Below, piece after piece: positions 1 through 7,297 of a stretch of 9,794 nucleotides of DNA (the first letter of the stretch is position 1; every line of letters starts with the position of its first letter). The stretch lies in contig JAUVRS010000072.1 of assembly GCA_030597505.1 (NCBI GenBank), forward strand, positions 1-9,794, read 5' to 3'. The position numbers were made by a program, and so were the translations under genes. Below the pieces are notes generated by a model that worked only from the letters and a program-made list of their open reading frames with translations, ran no database searches and was not told the DNA's origin. This stretch comes from Desulfobacteraceae bacterium. GTDB taxonomy: Bacteria > Desulfobacterota > DSM-4660 > Desulfatiglandales > Desulfatiglandaceae.

Positions 1-390
1 ATCGCCAGGCAGGCCTTTTGCCTTGGTAATGAGCAGATCGACTTTTGTCTTCTCGACAATCCGCAGCACATCCGCTTTGCGTTCGGACCCTTTAAGCTTT
101 GGCCAAGCCTCTCCAAGGTCACGGACGAGCTTAGCATTTGCCGAAATAGGGTCAGCCATGTCCTCCAGTGCAAGTGCCGCGATGGCCTCGTTGAAATCCT
201 TCATAAGAGGCCTTCCGACTTTGCACCTTTCATCTATAGCCCATCTCAATTGAAGTATATTGCCCCCATGACGCGAGACATTGTAACCCGTATCGTCAAG
301 TTCACCTGCAACCCGTTGAATCGTCTGTTCCCGGTTTTCCTCTGAGAGGTCCTCCGAAGAAAGCTCAAGGATATTTTCCTCGATTAACAA
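1..390 (-). CDS. Hypothetical protein, partial (C-terminus beyond the left edge)
   Basis: The minus-strand frame is open from the TAG at 508-510 to the window edge and reads like a real soluble, charged protein, with segments such as LSSEDLSEENREQTIQRVAG, GYNVSRHGGN and ADPISANAKLVRDLGEAWP. I recognise no family, and no signal peptide or membrane segment is visible. The start is unresolved. The first standard start codon is the TTG at 388-390, used here as the boundary, but it has no good Shine-Dalgarno. A strong AAGGAG lies at 438-443 and would place initiation near 424-432, where the in-frame codons are AAG and ACG. Either an ACG start is used, the ATG was mutated, or translation begins at the TTG. 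The frame is protein-like upstream of the TTG too (KKPLW). About 130 residues lie in the window from the TTG. It is divergent from the lipoprotein gene at 1322. Confidence 0.6.
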   Translation of the reverse strand, partial: MLIEENILELSSEDLSEENREQTIQRVAGELDDTGYNVSRHGGNILQLRWAIDERCKVGRPLMKDFNEAIAALALEDMADPISANAKLVRDLGEAWPKLKGSERKADVLRIVEKTKVDLLITKAKGLPGD

Positions 391-633
391 CCAGAGGGGC
401 TTTTTTTCCGTCGTGTCACTTGTCGTCTTTTTCCAATCTCCTTTTTGATGATTCTTGCCGAAAAAAAATCGCTGATCGAATCTCTCCGAAACAGTGTTTT
501 TTATTCCCTATGGAATACAAATAAAATCACTCAAACAAACCTGCTCAATATGTTCTATGCCAACCTTCCCTGTGTTGGTGGACGCAGTTGAATGCTATTT
601 CAAAGATCAAAGCCCAGACCTTTCTTGGCTTGA

Positions 634-653
634 GTAATCAAAATTTTGATTAC
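634..653. promoter_or_regulatory. Perfect 20-bp palindrome, possible operator
   Basis: The half-site GTAATCAAAA is followed directly by its exact reverse complement, with no mismatch and no spacer. Perfect dyads of this size in an AT-rich intergenic region are typical of binding sites for dimeric regulators. No U-run follows on either strand, so it does not look like a terminator. It lies about 200 bp upstream of the left-edge minus-strand gene. Which regulator binds, if any, cannot be read from the sequence. Confidence 0.4.
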
Positions 654-796
654 ACCCCGTGATCACTTACATAAAATCTGTAATTAATCTACAGACTTTT
701 TCCAATATTATTAACAAATAAATGTTATGTGATAGGACATTGCTTTTTGCCAGAAGAACTATAGAGAAATTCCCCTTGTGCGTCAAGGAAAAAGGA

Positions 797-813
797 ACCA
801 CAAAATATGTGGT
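797..813. repeat. Short inverted repeat ACCACA-N5-TGTGGT
   Basis: Two exact 6-bp arms surround an AT-only 5-bp centre. A similar dyad, TCCACAA-N4-TTGTGGA, occurs at 4099-4116 on the other side of the lipoprotein gene. The two share CCACA, an AT-rich centre and TGTGG. They could be sites for the same DNA-binding protein or merely chance dyads. Confidence 0.3.
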
Positions 814-1044
814 ATCAGGCTGGGCTGTGGCGGTGTGGTGTTGTTTTCTGACCTCATTATCCTTTGAAAAACCGAAGAATTGATCTGGCAGTCTTGCATA
901 ACCTTGCCCGATGTGCGATGCTACCTTCTGCACGTAGTCCTTTTCCGGGGGTGCTGCCAAATATCAAGAAACCCTGGTGATATTGTCTCATTTTTCGAGC
1001 CCACAATCGATCACTGTAAAAAGTTTCCTGAAAGCCGATTTTTC

Positions 1045-1073
1045 TTGACATAAAGGATTTTTTGTCATTTTAT
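1045..1073 (+). promoter_or_regulatory. Candidate sigma70-type promoter upstream of the lipoprotein gene
   Basis: A consensus -35 box TTGACA (1045-1050) is followed after exactly 17 bp by TTTTAT (1068-1073), which matches the -10 consensus at four of six positions. It points toward the lipoprotein gene and would give a leader of roughly 240 nt. No better-placed promoter is evident between here and 1322. Other TTGACC-like and TATACT-like boxes at 1176 and 1270 lack a partner at proper spacing. Confidence 0.35.
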
Positions 1074-1127
1074 CAACTGCAGGTATTCCCACCAAACCTT
1101 CAACCTCAAATCATCAGAGGTTACCCC

Positions 1128-1277
1128 ATGGAGAACAACCTCAAAATATACATGCCTTGCTCTGATAGGCACAGTTTGACCTGTTGGGAGCTTTTATCGT
1201 CCTTTAGAGAAAGCCAAACCTATAGTGAGATGAGGATGGAAAGCCAGGGGCCGAAATTCAGAAAAAACCTATACTAA
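1128..1277 (+). CDS. Possible small ORF (49 codons) ahead of the lipoprotein gene
   Basis: An ATG at 1128 is preceded by AGAGG (1116-1120) at a 7-nt spacing, and the frame runs 49 codons to the TAA at 1275-1277, 44 nt before the lipoprotein ATG. It lies between the candidate promoter and the lipoprotein gene, so it could be a leader peptide or an upstream ORF. The product begins MENNLKIYMPC, is polar and has no recognisable domain or membrane segment. The good ribosome-binding site is the only positive evidence; a chance ORF is more likely. Confidence 0.18.
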   Translation: MENNLKIYMPCSDRHSLTCWELLSSFRESQTYSEMRMESQGPKFRKNLY

Positions 1278-1321
1278 TATCTTGGTTTTAGCTAATAACC
1301 AATCAAGATAGGAGAAGCAAA

Positions 1322-3721
1322 ATGAAATCATTAGAAAAGTTTATTGGTTTTTTTGTGGTGTTAGGTCTTCTGGCAGTGATCCCTTTGGGATGCAGCGACA
1401 GCGATAGTGGTAGCTCAACTCCAAGCAACCTGTCTACACGTGTGAATGTGCTGTTCGCCGAGAAGGGGACCCTTGCCCCCATTGTTCAGAGCGCGGGACA
1501 GGGAACCGTGTCTGCCACTGATCAGAGTTGGGAATACACACTCACCTTAGAGAACGTATCAGAAGAGATGCTTTGGTACACGGACAGACCAGGGCGGGAA
1601 TCCGGCACAGAAACGGTAGAGTATTTTGTTCAAACCGTATGGTCTGCTGTTTATGTGGATATCGCCCCAAACGCCATTCTGGACGGATGGATACCACCGA
1701 ATGTTTTAAACGACGGATTATTCTTGATCTTACGGGACCCTCTGTATAACTCAAAATTGAAAAAACTCACCTTCGATGTTACCCTTGAAAATTCCACAAT
1801 GGACGACAAACACCCTGAAGGTACAGTAGATTTTAAAAATATCAAGATAACCGTATTAAACAATAATGAAGATGGGGAGACAGATATCTATTCATTTGCC
1901 CAGGTCGCGCCCAGCGCCTATTTTGAGGAAACAGGGACTGAGGGTGTGTACACGCTTTATTTGAACAATGTTTATCCCGAATCATATTATCTGGCAGACG
2001 CGCCGGATCGTTTTTCGTTTGTGTATCCGGTTGAGCTTTTCGAGCTGGCCTGGCCCAGCCTTTTTGGGGATGATCCGCCAAATGCTTCTATGACATCATA
2101 CACAAAAAGCGGCGAACTCAAGATGCACATTGTGACGCTGGATCATCCGGATTATGATGAGGGGAGTAACGTTTTAACCTACACCGCAACGCTGTTGCAT
2201 GGAAAGATCGAAAACAACCAGACACTGAATTCACCCACACTGTTTATCGATGCCGCAGATTCGGCGAGTTGTGATAAACAGATGGGTGAAACAGGCTTTA
2301 CCAAGCGTGTAACAGTCATCAATAACTGCGGCGAAAATACGTGGTTTTATATGAAGATTCCGGGCAAGGACTCCAAGCCTGAGCAATGGGATTTTTGGAA
2401 AAACACGTCCGGTGGGGAAGAGGTTTGGACCGGGGGATCAAAGGGGGTAGGCACGGGATATGTGAAATCGCAACTAAAGATCGGCGTGCCCTATCACTTC
2501 TGTATCCCGGACAAGGGGGCAGCTGGCGGTAATTTCCAGGTTTTCATGGAGCCATGCAAAAAAACAGGCGATGATTGTATGATCGGGACCACATCCGGTC
2601 ACGACAGGAACGGGATCAATACATTGTTTGAACTTAGCTTCGGCTGTATCCCCGGGACTCCCGATTGTAGCGCGAATCCATCCGATCCGTCTAAGCCGCT
2701 TACTCCCGTGGACTGGTTCGATATCAGTGCAGTGGCAGGCTTTACAGTCCCCATGTATCTCGAGGTGACAAACGCGCATAAGCTCACGTGCACACCCACT
2801 GCCCCGTCAACCGACGCGAGCATGTTGGACATGGCGAGCTGCCCCTCTGAGAACAAACCATGGCCTGAAGGTTACGGAACCACCATGGTGGCCGTAGACC
2901 CGGCCCCAACGACCACATGCCAAAAAACCGGAGGCGCTACAACTGGCCAATGCACCGGCAACGGGTATGCCCCGTGCTATGATGACGGAGACTGTATAGA
3001 CGGGAATACCAAGATGAAAAAGATCCTGGATGCAGGGTTTAGCCTCCTGACCAAAGGTGTCGACGGGAGAGATGGTTACCAGGGCTGCGCTTCGCCGTGC
3101 AATTATTTGGCAGGCCATCAGTTGGGGGACCCGCCAAAGATGTGGAAAAACAGCAATGGTGACATTATGGGGGCCATGGCCTCTGCGGGCTATCCACCTA
3201 ATACACTCCCCTTGAATACGGCATGTTGGTACTGCTGTGCCAGCACGGCGGATGCCGACGCCCCCGGACAGGGAGGAATCCAGTGCGATAAGGGGCCGAA
3301 TGGTTCCAACCCGATAGGGCTGACAGGTTATGTACGTAGATTAAAGGAGATGGGGATGAATGGATACGCGTGGCAATACGACGATTATAGTGCCAACCAT
3401 AACTGCGAGCAGAAAAGTTCGGATGTCTCCGCAAGATTCCTCCTGACACTCTGTCCGGGAAAGACAACAGGAGCGCGTTATCCGTGGCCGGCTGGAAGCA
3501 AGCCCTATCTTACAACCCAGGGATGGAGCTGGGTTGATGGAAAATGCGCTGCAAGCAACAGCGGCGGGACTTACAAATCGCTCTATGAGTGCCAGGTGGC
3601 CAACCTGAAGTACGAGTGTAAGACCGTGCTGTCCGGCAACGGTGATGTCTCGCACAAATTCTGTCTACCGGTCGAGACTGGCGGCCAGGCATACGAGGAT
3701 TGCAAAAAAAGCTGTTATTAG
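1322..3721 (+). CDS. Exported lipoprotein with tandem N-terminal domains and a thaumatin-like domain
   Basis: The start is fixed by AGGAG at 1310-1314, 7 nt before the ATG. Residues 1-24 form a lipoprotein signal peptide: KSLEK, a hydrophobic core at 8-21, then PLGC with Cys24 as the lipidation site. Pro at -3 is unusual, but the following SDSDSGSS is a typical lipoprotein tether, and Ser at +2 fits outer-membrane sorting. Residues about 70-157 and 208-295 are two diverged copies of one domain, both with YTLxLxNV, a DxPxR turn, VExF and PNA. Residues about 327-711 match the thaumatin fold: VTVINNCGENTWFY resembles the first strand, DWFDISAVAGFTVPM the DFYDVSLVDGFNLPM motif of plant proteins, then MASCPSE, YAWQYDD and LTLCP in the expected order. 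The region is larger than plant thaumatins (about 200 residues) because of insertions, mainly Cys-rich sequence at about 530-660. The tail (741-799) is Cys-rich with a GTYKSLYEC-type repeat. The biochemical role is unknown; a surface binding or carbohydrate-related function is speculation. Confidence 0.88.
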   Translation: MKSLEKFIGFFVVLGLLAVIPLGCSDSDSGSSTPSNLSTRVNVLFAEKGTLAPIVQSAGQGTVSATDQSWEYTLTLENVSEEMLWYTDRPGRESGTETVEYFVQTVWSAVYVDIAPNAILDGWIPPNVLNDGLFLILRDPLYNSKLKKLTFDVTLENSTMDDKHPEGTVDFKNIKITVLNNNEDGETDIYSFAQVAPSAYFEETGTEGVYTLYLNNVYPESYYLADAPDRFSFVYPVELFELAWPSLFGDDPPNASMTSYTKSGELKMHIVTLDHPDYDEGSNVLTYTATLLHGKIENNQTLNSPTLFIDAADSASCDKQMGETGFTKRVTVINNCGENTWFYMKIPGKDSKPEQWDFWKNTSGGEEVWTGGSKGVGTGYVKSQLKIGVPYHFCIPDKGAAGGNFQVFMEPCKKTGDDCMIGTTSGHDRNGINTLFELSFGCIPGTPDCSANPSDPSKPLTPVDWFDISAVAGFTVPMYLEVTNAHKLTCTPTAPSTDASMLDMASCPSENKPWPEGYGTTMVAVDPAPTTTCQKTGGATTGQCTGNGYAPCYDDGDCIDGNTKMKKILDAGFSLLTKGVDGRDGYQGCASPCNYLAGHQLGDPPKMWKNSNGDIMGAMASAGYPPNTLPLNTACWYCCASTADADAPGQGGIQCDKGPNGSNPIGLTGYVRRLKEMGMNGYAWQYDDYSANHNCEQKSSDVSARFLLTLCPGKTTGARYPWPAGSKPYLTTQGWSWVDGKCAASNSGGTYKSLYECQVANLKYECKTVLSGNGDVSHKFCLPVETGGQAYEDCKKSCY

Positions 3722-4098
3722 GTTACTACGCGCCTCCCTGCAGCAGGTCAACGCTGTTGAGTTTAGGATGAATATGTGCTCCCCCCGCCAGGCTCCCATG
3801 GATCACCCGGCTCGGGAAGCCGATATCAGGACGATCCAGGCCACGGGGTACAGAAGCCCCCAGTAGAATACAAAACCGGCGCTGGCTGGCGAGAAATTTC
3901 TATTTTGTATCATGTCTGGCACGTGACCGGCGAGGCCATGGTTGGTTTTGAAAAAATCATGAGACATAAACCTCAACGGGGTAATCCACCTGAGGCGGAC
4001 AAGTCCAGATCTCAGTAGTGATAATCCTCACAGGGTGGGAGCTGAGAATCTGAATGATCTGTGTGAACAGTTGGTGGCGGGTCTTTAGTTAGGGAGTA

Positions 4099-4116
4099 TC
4101 CACAACATATTGTGGA
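4099..4116. repeat. Short inverted repeat TCCACAA-N4-TTGTGGA
   Basis: Exact 7-bp arms enclose CATA. The dyad resembles the one at 797-813 (CCACA, AT-rich centre, TGTGG), which lies on the other side of the lipoprotein gene. It is followed by ordinary sequence rather than a T-run, so a terminator is unlikely. A protein-binding site or a chance dyad are both possible. Confidence 0.3.
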
Positions 4117-4331
4117 CACATCCTTTAAGCGAATGTTGATCCAAATGTGAAGTATCTATATAAACCTTGAATCGACTTTTCACCAAACTTATTTCGCATA
4201 CTAACTAATCCGCAGTATATTTTGATTGCAGGTAGCCACTATTTAGATCGCTGAGGTAAAACCTGTGATATCATCATTTGGAGGGGCGGATCGAGAGTAG
4301 TGCTATGGTTATGCCCATCGAGATAGAATGA

Positions 4332-4368
4332 AATTGTCAGACATGGTCCAGACTCTTTTTCGACAATT
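4332..4368 (-). repeat. Stem-loop just downstream of the ligase gene
   Basis: AATTGTC (4332-4338) and GACAATT (4362-4368) are exact inverted repeats around a 23-nt loop, starting 12 nt after the ligase stop codon in the direction of transcription. The placement suits a 3'-end structure for the minus-strand transcript. The stem is only 7 bp, AT-rich and not followed by a clear U-run, so intrinsic termination is doubtful. Confidence 0.25.
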
Positions 4369-4380
4369 GCATGATCAAAT

Positions 4381-5913
4381 CTAAATCTTTGCAACAAACT
4401 CCTCGCGCATGACCCGCTTGAGTATTTTTCCGGCAATATTCCGGGGGAACTCCTTCATGATGATCACGTGGTGGACCCGCTGAAATTTGGCGCTTACATG
4501 CCGGTTGATCCACTCTTTGAGTTCGTCTCCGGTGAGGGTCCCCGCCTGGGTCAACGTGACGGCGGCCACCGGGCTTTCTCCCCATTTTTCGTTCGGGATG
4601 CCATAAACGGCTGCCTCGAGGACCCCCGGGTGCTGAACGATGATCTCTTCAATGTCTCTGGGGTATACGTTGACCCCCCCTGAGATGATCATGTCCTTTT
4701 TACGGTCCACCAGGTAGAGAAACCCATCCTCATCCACATACCCCATATCTCCCGTGTAGAGCCAACCGTCGATGATGGTCTCTTTTGTGAGGTCGGGTTG
4801 TTTGAAATAACCCGGCATCAGGATGGGGCCGCGTCCGACGATCTCACCCACCTCACCGACGGGGACCTCTTTTCGGTTGTCATCTTCGATCCGCATTTCA
4901 AAAAAGGGCGGTGGAACTCCCACAGAGCCGGGTTTGGCCTTAAAATCTTTTTTGTCAAGAATGGTGAGAAACCCCTCGGTCAGGCCATAGAGGTCATAAA
5001 ACCGGTCGGGTAAATGTTTGTTGAGTTCATCCTTGTGTTCCTGATGGAGCGGGGCCCCCACATTGCATATCATCTCGAGCGATGAGAGGGCTTCGGGCGA
5101 GAACTTCTTTGAGTGCATGACCCCAATGATCTGGGCCGGAACCATAATCACGTGAGTGGCCTTTTCTTTCCGGACCGTCTCAATAAAGGCCTCGGCATCA
5201 AATTGACGGTGAAGGACAAATGTTGCCCCAAGAAAGATGGAAGGCAGAAGCGTAACAAAGGCGCCGTTAAAGACAATGGAACCGGTGTGTATAAAAATGC
5301 TTTCAGGGGTCATCCGGAATGAAGCGGCTAGGTGTGAACAGTACATGGAACGGATGTAGTGTGTGTGAATGATCCCCGTTGGCTGCCCGGTGGTTCCACT
5401 GCTGTATATGATGTTAAAGATATCATCATTTGTGATTTCAATTCCTTGCGGGTCAAGATTGCTCGCTTGAGCCTTTAACACGTGGTAGTCCTGATAGCCC
5501 GATCGTTCAGGTCCATCAACCAGGAGGAATCTGTCAGGGGGTATGGCGGTAAGGTCCTCTCTGATCTCATCCAGGGTGTCTGTAAACCCGGAATAGGTGA
5601 TCACCATGACCGCTTCAGAATCTGTCAGAAGCGACTTGAGCCCCTTGCCCAGAAGGAGCGTGCTGAGTGGTACCACCACGGCGCCGATCTTGCCGATGGC
5701 CCAATAAATTTCCAACAGTTCCATACAATTTGGGAGAAGAGTGGCCACCTTGTCACCCTTTCTGATTCCCATATCCAACAGGGTATTTGCCAGACGATTG
5801 ATGTTTTGATTGTATTCCCTGTATGTCAGCCGGTTGTCTTCAAAGACAAGGGCCAGTTTGTCGGGTTGATACCGTGCATGTCTGGTCAACAGGCTGCCGA
5901 TATTCATGTGCAT
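4381..5913 (-). CDS. AMP-forming acyl-CoA synthetase (acid--CoA ligase)
   Basis: This member of the adenylate-forming (ANL) superfamily activates a carboxylic acid with ATP to an acyl-adenylate and transfers it to CoA in the cytoplasm. All core motifs are present in order: the phosphate-binding loop YSSGTTGQPTG (residues 170-180), YGLTE (309-313), YTGDMGYVDEDG (386-397), the hinge DRKKD (403-407) followed by MIISGGVNVYP, and the C-terminal GKILKR with the expected catalytic lysine at 496. The length of 510 is normal for medium/long-chain or aryl acid ligases, and no targeting signal is visible. The first ATG is favoured over the ATG two codons later because GGAGG (5921-5925) lies 7 nt upstream of it. 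It is the last gene of the minus-strand cluster, 54 nt after the B12-binding subunit, so its product may be the substrate, or the precursor of the substrate, of the mutase. The exact acid cannot be told from the sequence. Confidence 0.92.
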   Translation of the reverse strand: MHMNIGSLLTRHARYQPDKLALVFEDNRLTYREYNQNINRLANTLLDMGIRKGDKVATLLPNCMELLEIYWAIGKIGAVVVPLSTLLLGKGLKSLLTDSEAVMVITYSGFTDTLDEIREDLTAIPPDRFLLVDGPERSGYQDYHVLKAQASNLDPQGIEITNDDIFNIIYSSGTTGQPTGIIHTHYIRSMYCSHLAASFRMTPESIFIHTGSIVFNGAFVTLLPSIFLGATFVLHRQFDAEAFIETVRKEKATHVIMVPAQIIGVMHSKKFSPEALSSLEMICNVGAPLHQEHKDELNKHLPDRFYDLYGLTEGFLTILDKKDFKAKPGSVGVPPPFFEMRIEDDNRKEVPVGEVGEIVGRGPILMPGYFKQPDLTKETIIDGWLYTGDMGYVDEDGFLYLVDRKKDMIISGGVNVYPRDIEEIIVQHPGVLEAAVYGIPNEKWGESPVAAVTLTQAGTLTGDELKEWINRHVSAKFQRVHHVIIMKEFPRNIAGKILKRVMREEFVAKI

Positions 5914-5967
5914 TCACATTCCTCCATTCACCACACGCAACTTTTATCAGTGACCACATCTGAAATA

Positions 5968-6360
5968 TCAGTTCAGACTCAATTCAGAGACGGTTCGTAT
6001 GATCTCTTCCAAGGGTGTGCCAGGGCCAAAGATCTCCTTAAGACCAGCCTCCTTCAGTTTTGGGATGTCGTCAGGGGGCACGGTGCCGCCAAGAATGACA
6101 GGGGTATCCCCCATATCTTTTTCCTGTAAGAGGTTTACCACCTCGGGCGCCAATTCCATATGGTTTCCGGAAAGGCTGCTAAGACCTATTATGTCAACAT
6201 CTTCCTGAAGGGCTGTCTCAACGATGTTTTCGGGCATTTGATTTCCAATATAGACTACTTCCATCCCGGCGTCACGCAGGGCACGGGCCACCACAATGCT
6301 TCCTCTCCAATGGGCGTCCATCCCCAGACGGGTGATCAAAATTCGTTTGCTTCTTGTCAT
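5968..6360 (-). CDS. Cobalamin-binding small subunit of an acyl-CoA mutase
   Basis: This 130-residue stand-alone domain corresponds to the C-terminal B12-binding (Rossmann-like) domain of methylmalonyl-CoA mutase. The base-off/His-on signature DxHxxG is intact as DAHWRG (residues 15-20), with His17 as the expected lower cobalt ligand. The SxL motif (SSL, 61-63) and the glycine pair before TVPPDD (GG, 91-92) that cradle the nucleotide tail also match, and the end (FGPGTPLEEI) is standard for the family. The usual Lys of the KxGxDxH triad region is Arg11 here, a conservative change. The start is well supported by GGAGG (6367-6371), 6 nt before the ATG. It lies 151 nt after mutase 1 and 54 nt before the ligase, in the same direction. 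In this class the large subunit carries the substrate barrel and this subunit carries adenosylcobalamin. It is the only B12 domain visible in the window although two large subunits are present. Confidence 0.93.
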   Translation of the reverse strand: MTRSKRILITRLGMDAHWRGSIVVARALRDAGMEVVYIGNQMPENIVETALQEDVDIIGLSSLSGNHMELAPEVVNLLQEKDMGDTPVILGGTVPPDDIPKLKEAGLKEIFGPGTPLEEIIRTVSELSLN

Positions 6361-6511
6361 TTATAACCTCCAATAAAATTTTCTCACCGCAGGGGCCCCA
6401 GTACGATCTTCTGGACCTACCCCAGTGAAATAGGTTCTTCGAAATTGCATGGGGCGGGCGGGGTAAACAAAGCTCGCGGAAATGTATTTACTCGGGTCTC
6501 TGAAACGTCCG

Positions 6512-7255
6512 TCAGAATAGGGGGGCGTTCCAGATACCATAATGTTCCTTGAGGGTGTCTGAGATCTCTCCCTCTGTTATTTGGGCCTTGACAGCCTCCA
6601 CGATTACATCCATCAGATTTTTTTCTTCGTGGCAGCAGCGTTTTATGTCATCAAGGGCCTGTCGGACCCGGGAATCATCCCGCTCTTTTTTTATCTTTGC
6701 CAACTTTTCTTTTTGTATCTTGAGGGTTTCCGGTACCTCAAAAAGCTCGATAGGGAGTTTTTCGTCTTTCATCCGGTGACAGTTGACCCCCACGATCGGG
6801 AGACTCCCCGATTCAACGCCTTTCTGGTATTCATAGGCTGAATCGGAGATCTCCCTGTGTATCCAACCGGACTCAACAGCCTTTACAATACTGCCCATTT
6901 CGTCGATATGATCAAGTAAAGCTTTAACTTTTTGTTCAAGTTGATCGGTGAGGGACTCCACAAAATAGGAACCGCCCAGAGGGTCAATGGTATGGGTCAC
7001 CCGTGTTTCCGATTGAAGGATCTGGCTGGTTCGCAGGGCGGTTAGGGCCGAGAGTTCGGTCGGGGTACAAAGCGCTTCATCATAGCCGTCAATATGCACG
7101 GATTGGGCGCCTCCGAGGACTGCTGACAGACCGTGATAAGCGGCCCGGGCAATATTGTTTAGAGGCTGCTGAGCTGTCAGTGCAACACCTGCGGTCTGAA
7201 CATGAAACCTGAAGGCGAGCGCGCGAGGGTTTTTTGCCCCAAAGCGCTCCTTCAT
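6512..7255 (-). CDS. Mutase 1, C-terminal part (downstream of the premature stop)
   Basis: The frame resumes directly after the TAA with IAKYRAARKVWYHV, and the first ATG is at 7253-7255 (MKERFGAKNPRALAF). That ATG has no convincing Shine-Dalgarno, so it is probably an internal methionine rather than a true start. The content is the normal C-terminal half of the large subunit: FHVQTAG, LTAQQPLNNI, AQSVHIDGYDEAL (residues 50-62 of this part, the counterpart of TQSLHTNSYDEAL), DPLGGSYFVESLT and the final helical region ending HYGIWNAPLF. Substitutions in the SVHID motif fit the generally diverged character of this paralogue. It is followed after 151 nt by the B12-binding subunit. Confidence 0.7.
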   Translation of the reverse strand: MKERFGAKNPRALAFRFHVQTAGVALTAQQPLNNIARAAYHGLSAVLGGAQSVHIDGYDEALCTPTELSALTALRTSQILQSETRVTHTIDPLGGSYFVESLTDQLEQKVKALLDHIDEMGSIVKAVESGWIHREISDSAYEYQKGVESGSLPIVGVNCHRMKDEKLPIELFEVPETLKIQKEKLAKIKKERDDSRVRQALDDIKRCCHEEKNLMDVIVEAVKAQITEGEISDTLKEHYGIWNAPLF

Positions 7256-7297
7256 TACGTGGTACCAGACCTTTCTGGCGGCGCGGTATTTTGCAAT

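Larger units (their letters stand above)
508..1044. other. AT-rich intergenic region without a supported gene
   Basis: Between the left-edge frame and the promoter candidate at 1045 I see no supported gene. Two overlapping minus-strand frames (about 667-960 and 857-1051) lack a Shine-Dalgarno, are low in protein-like character and end in AT-rich sequence. The stretch contains the palindrome at 634-653 and the dyad at 797-813. It probably holds the divergent control regions of the left-edge gene and the lipoprotein gene. Confidence 0.5.
3722..4380. other. Intergenic region between convergent genes, no supported gene
   Basis: About 660 bp separate the end of the lipoprotein gene from the end of the ligase gene, which converge here. 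Two plus-strand frames (about 3642-3866 and 3776-4018) have no ribosome-binding site and low-complexity products, so I treat them as chance. Small dyads occur at 3748-3760 (TCAAC-GCT-GTTGA) and 3808-3822 (CGGCT-N5-AGCCG). Neither is followed by a T-run, so no standard terminator could be assigned for the lipoprotein gene. The dyad at 4099-4116 and the stem-loop at 4332-4368 are listed separately. Confidence 0.5.

Noticed and set aside
857..1051. Minus-strand ORF of 64 codons overlapping another minus-strand ORF (667-960)
   Set aside because: Neither has a Shine-Dalgarno, the second starts with TTG, they overlap in different frames and resemble no family. No joining frameshift gives a coherent protein.
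3808..3822. CGGCT-N5-AGCCG hairpin as a terminator for the lipoprotein gene
   Set aside because: The stem is only 5 bp, no T-run follows, and it lies nearly 90 bp beyond the stop codon.
5482..6129. Plus-strand ORF of 215 codons opposite the ligase and B12 subunit genes
   Set aside because: It is antisense to two genes with unmistakable motifs and has no protein-like features of its own.
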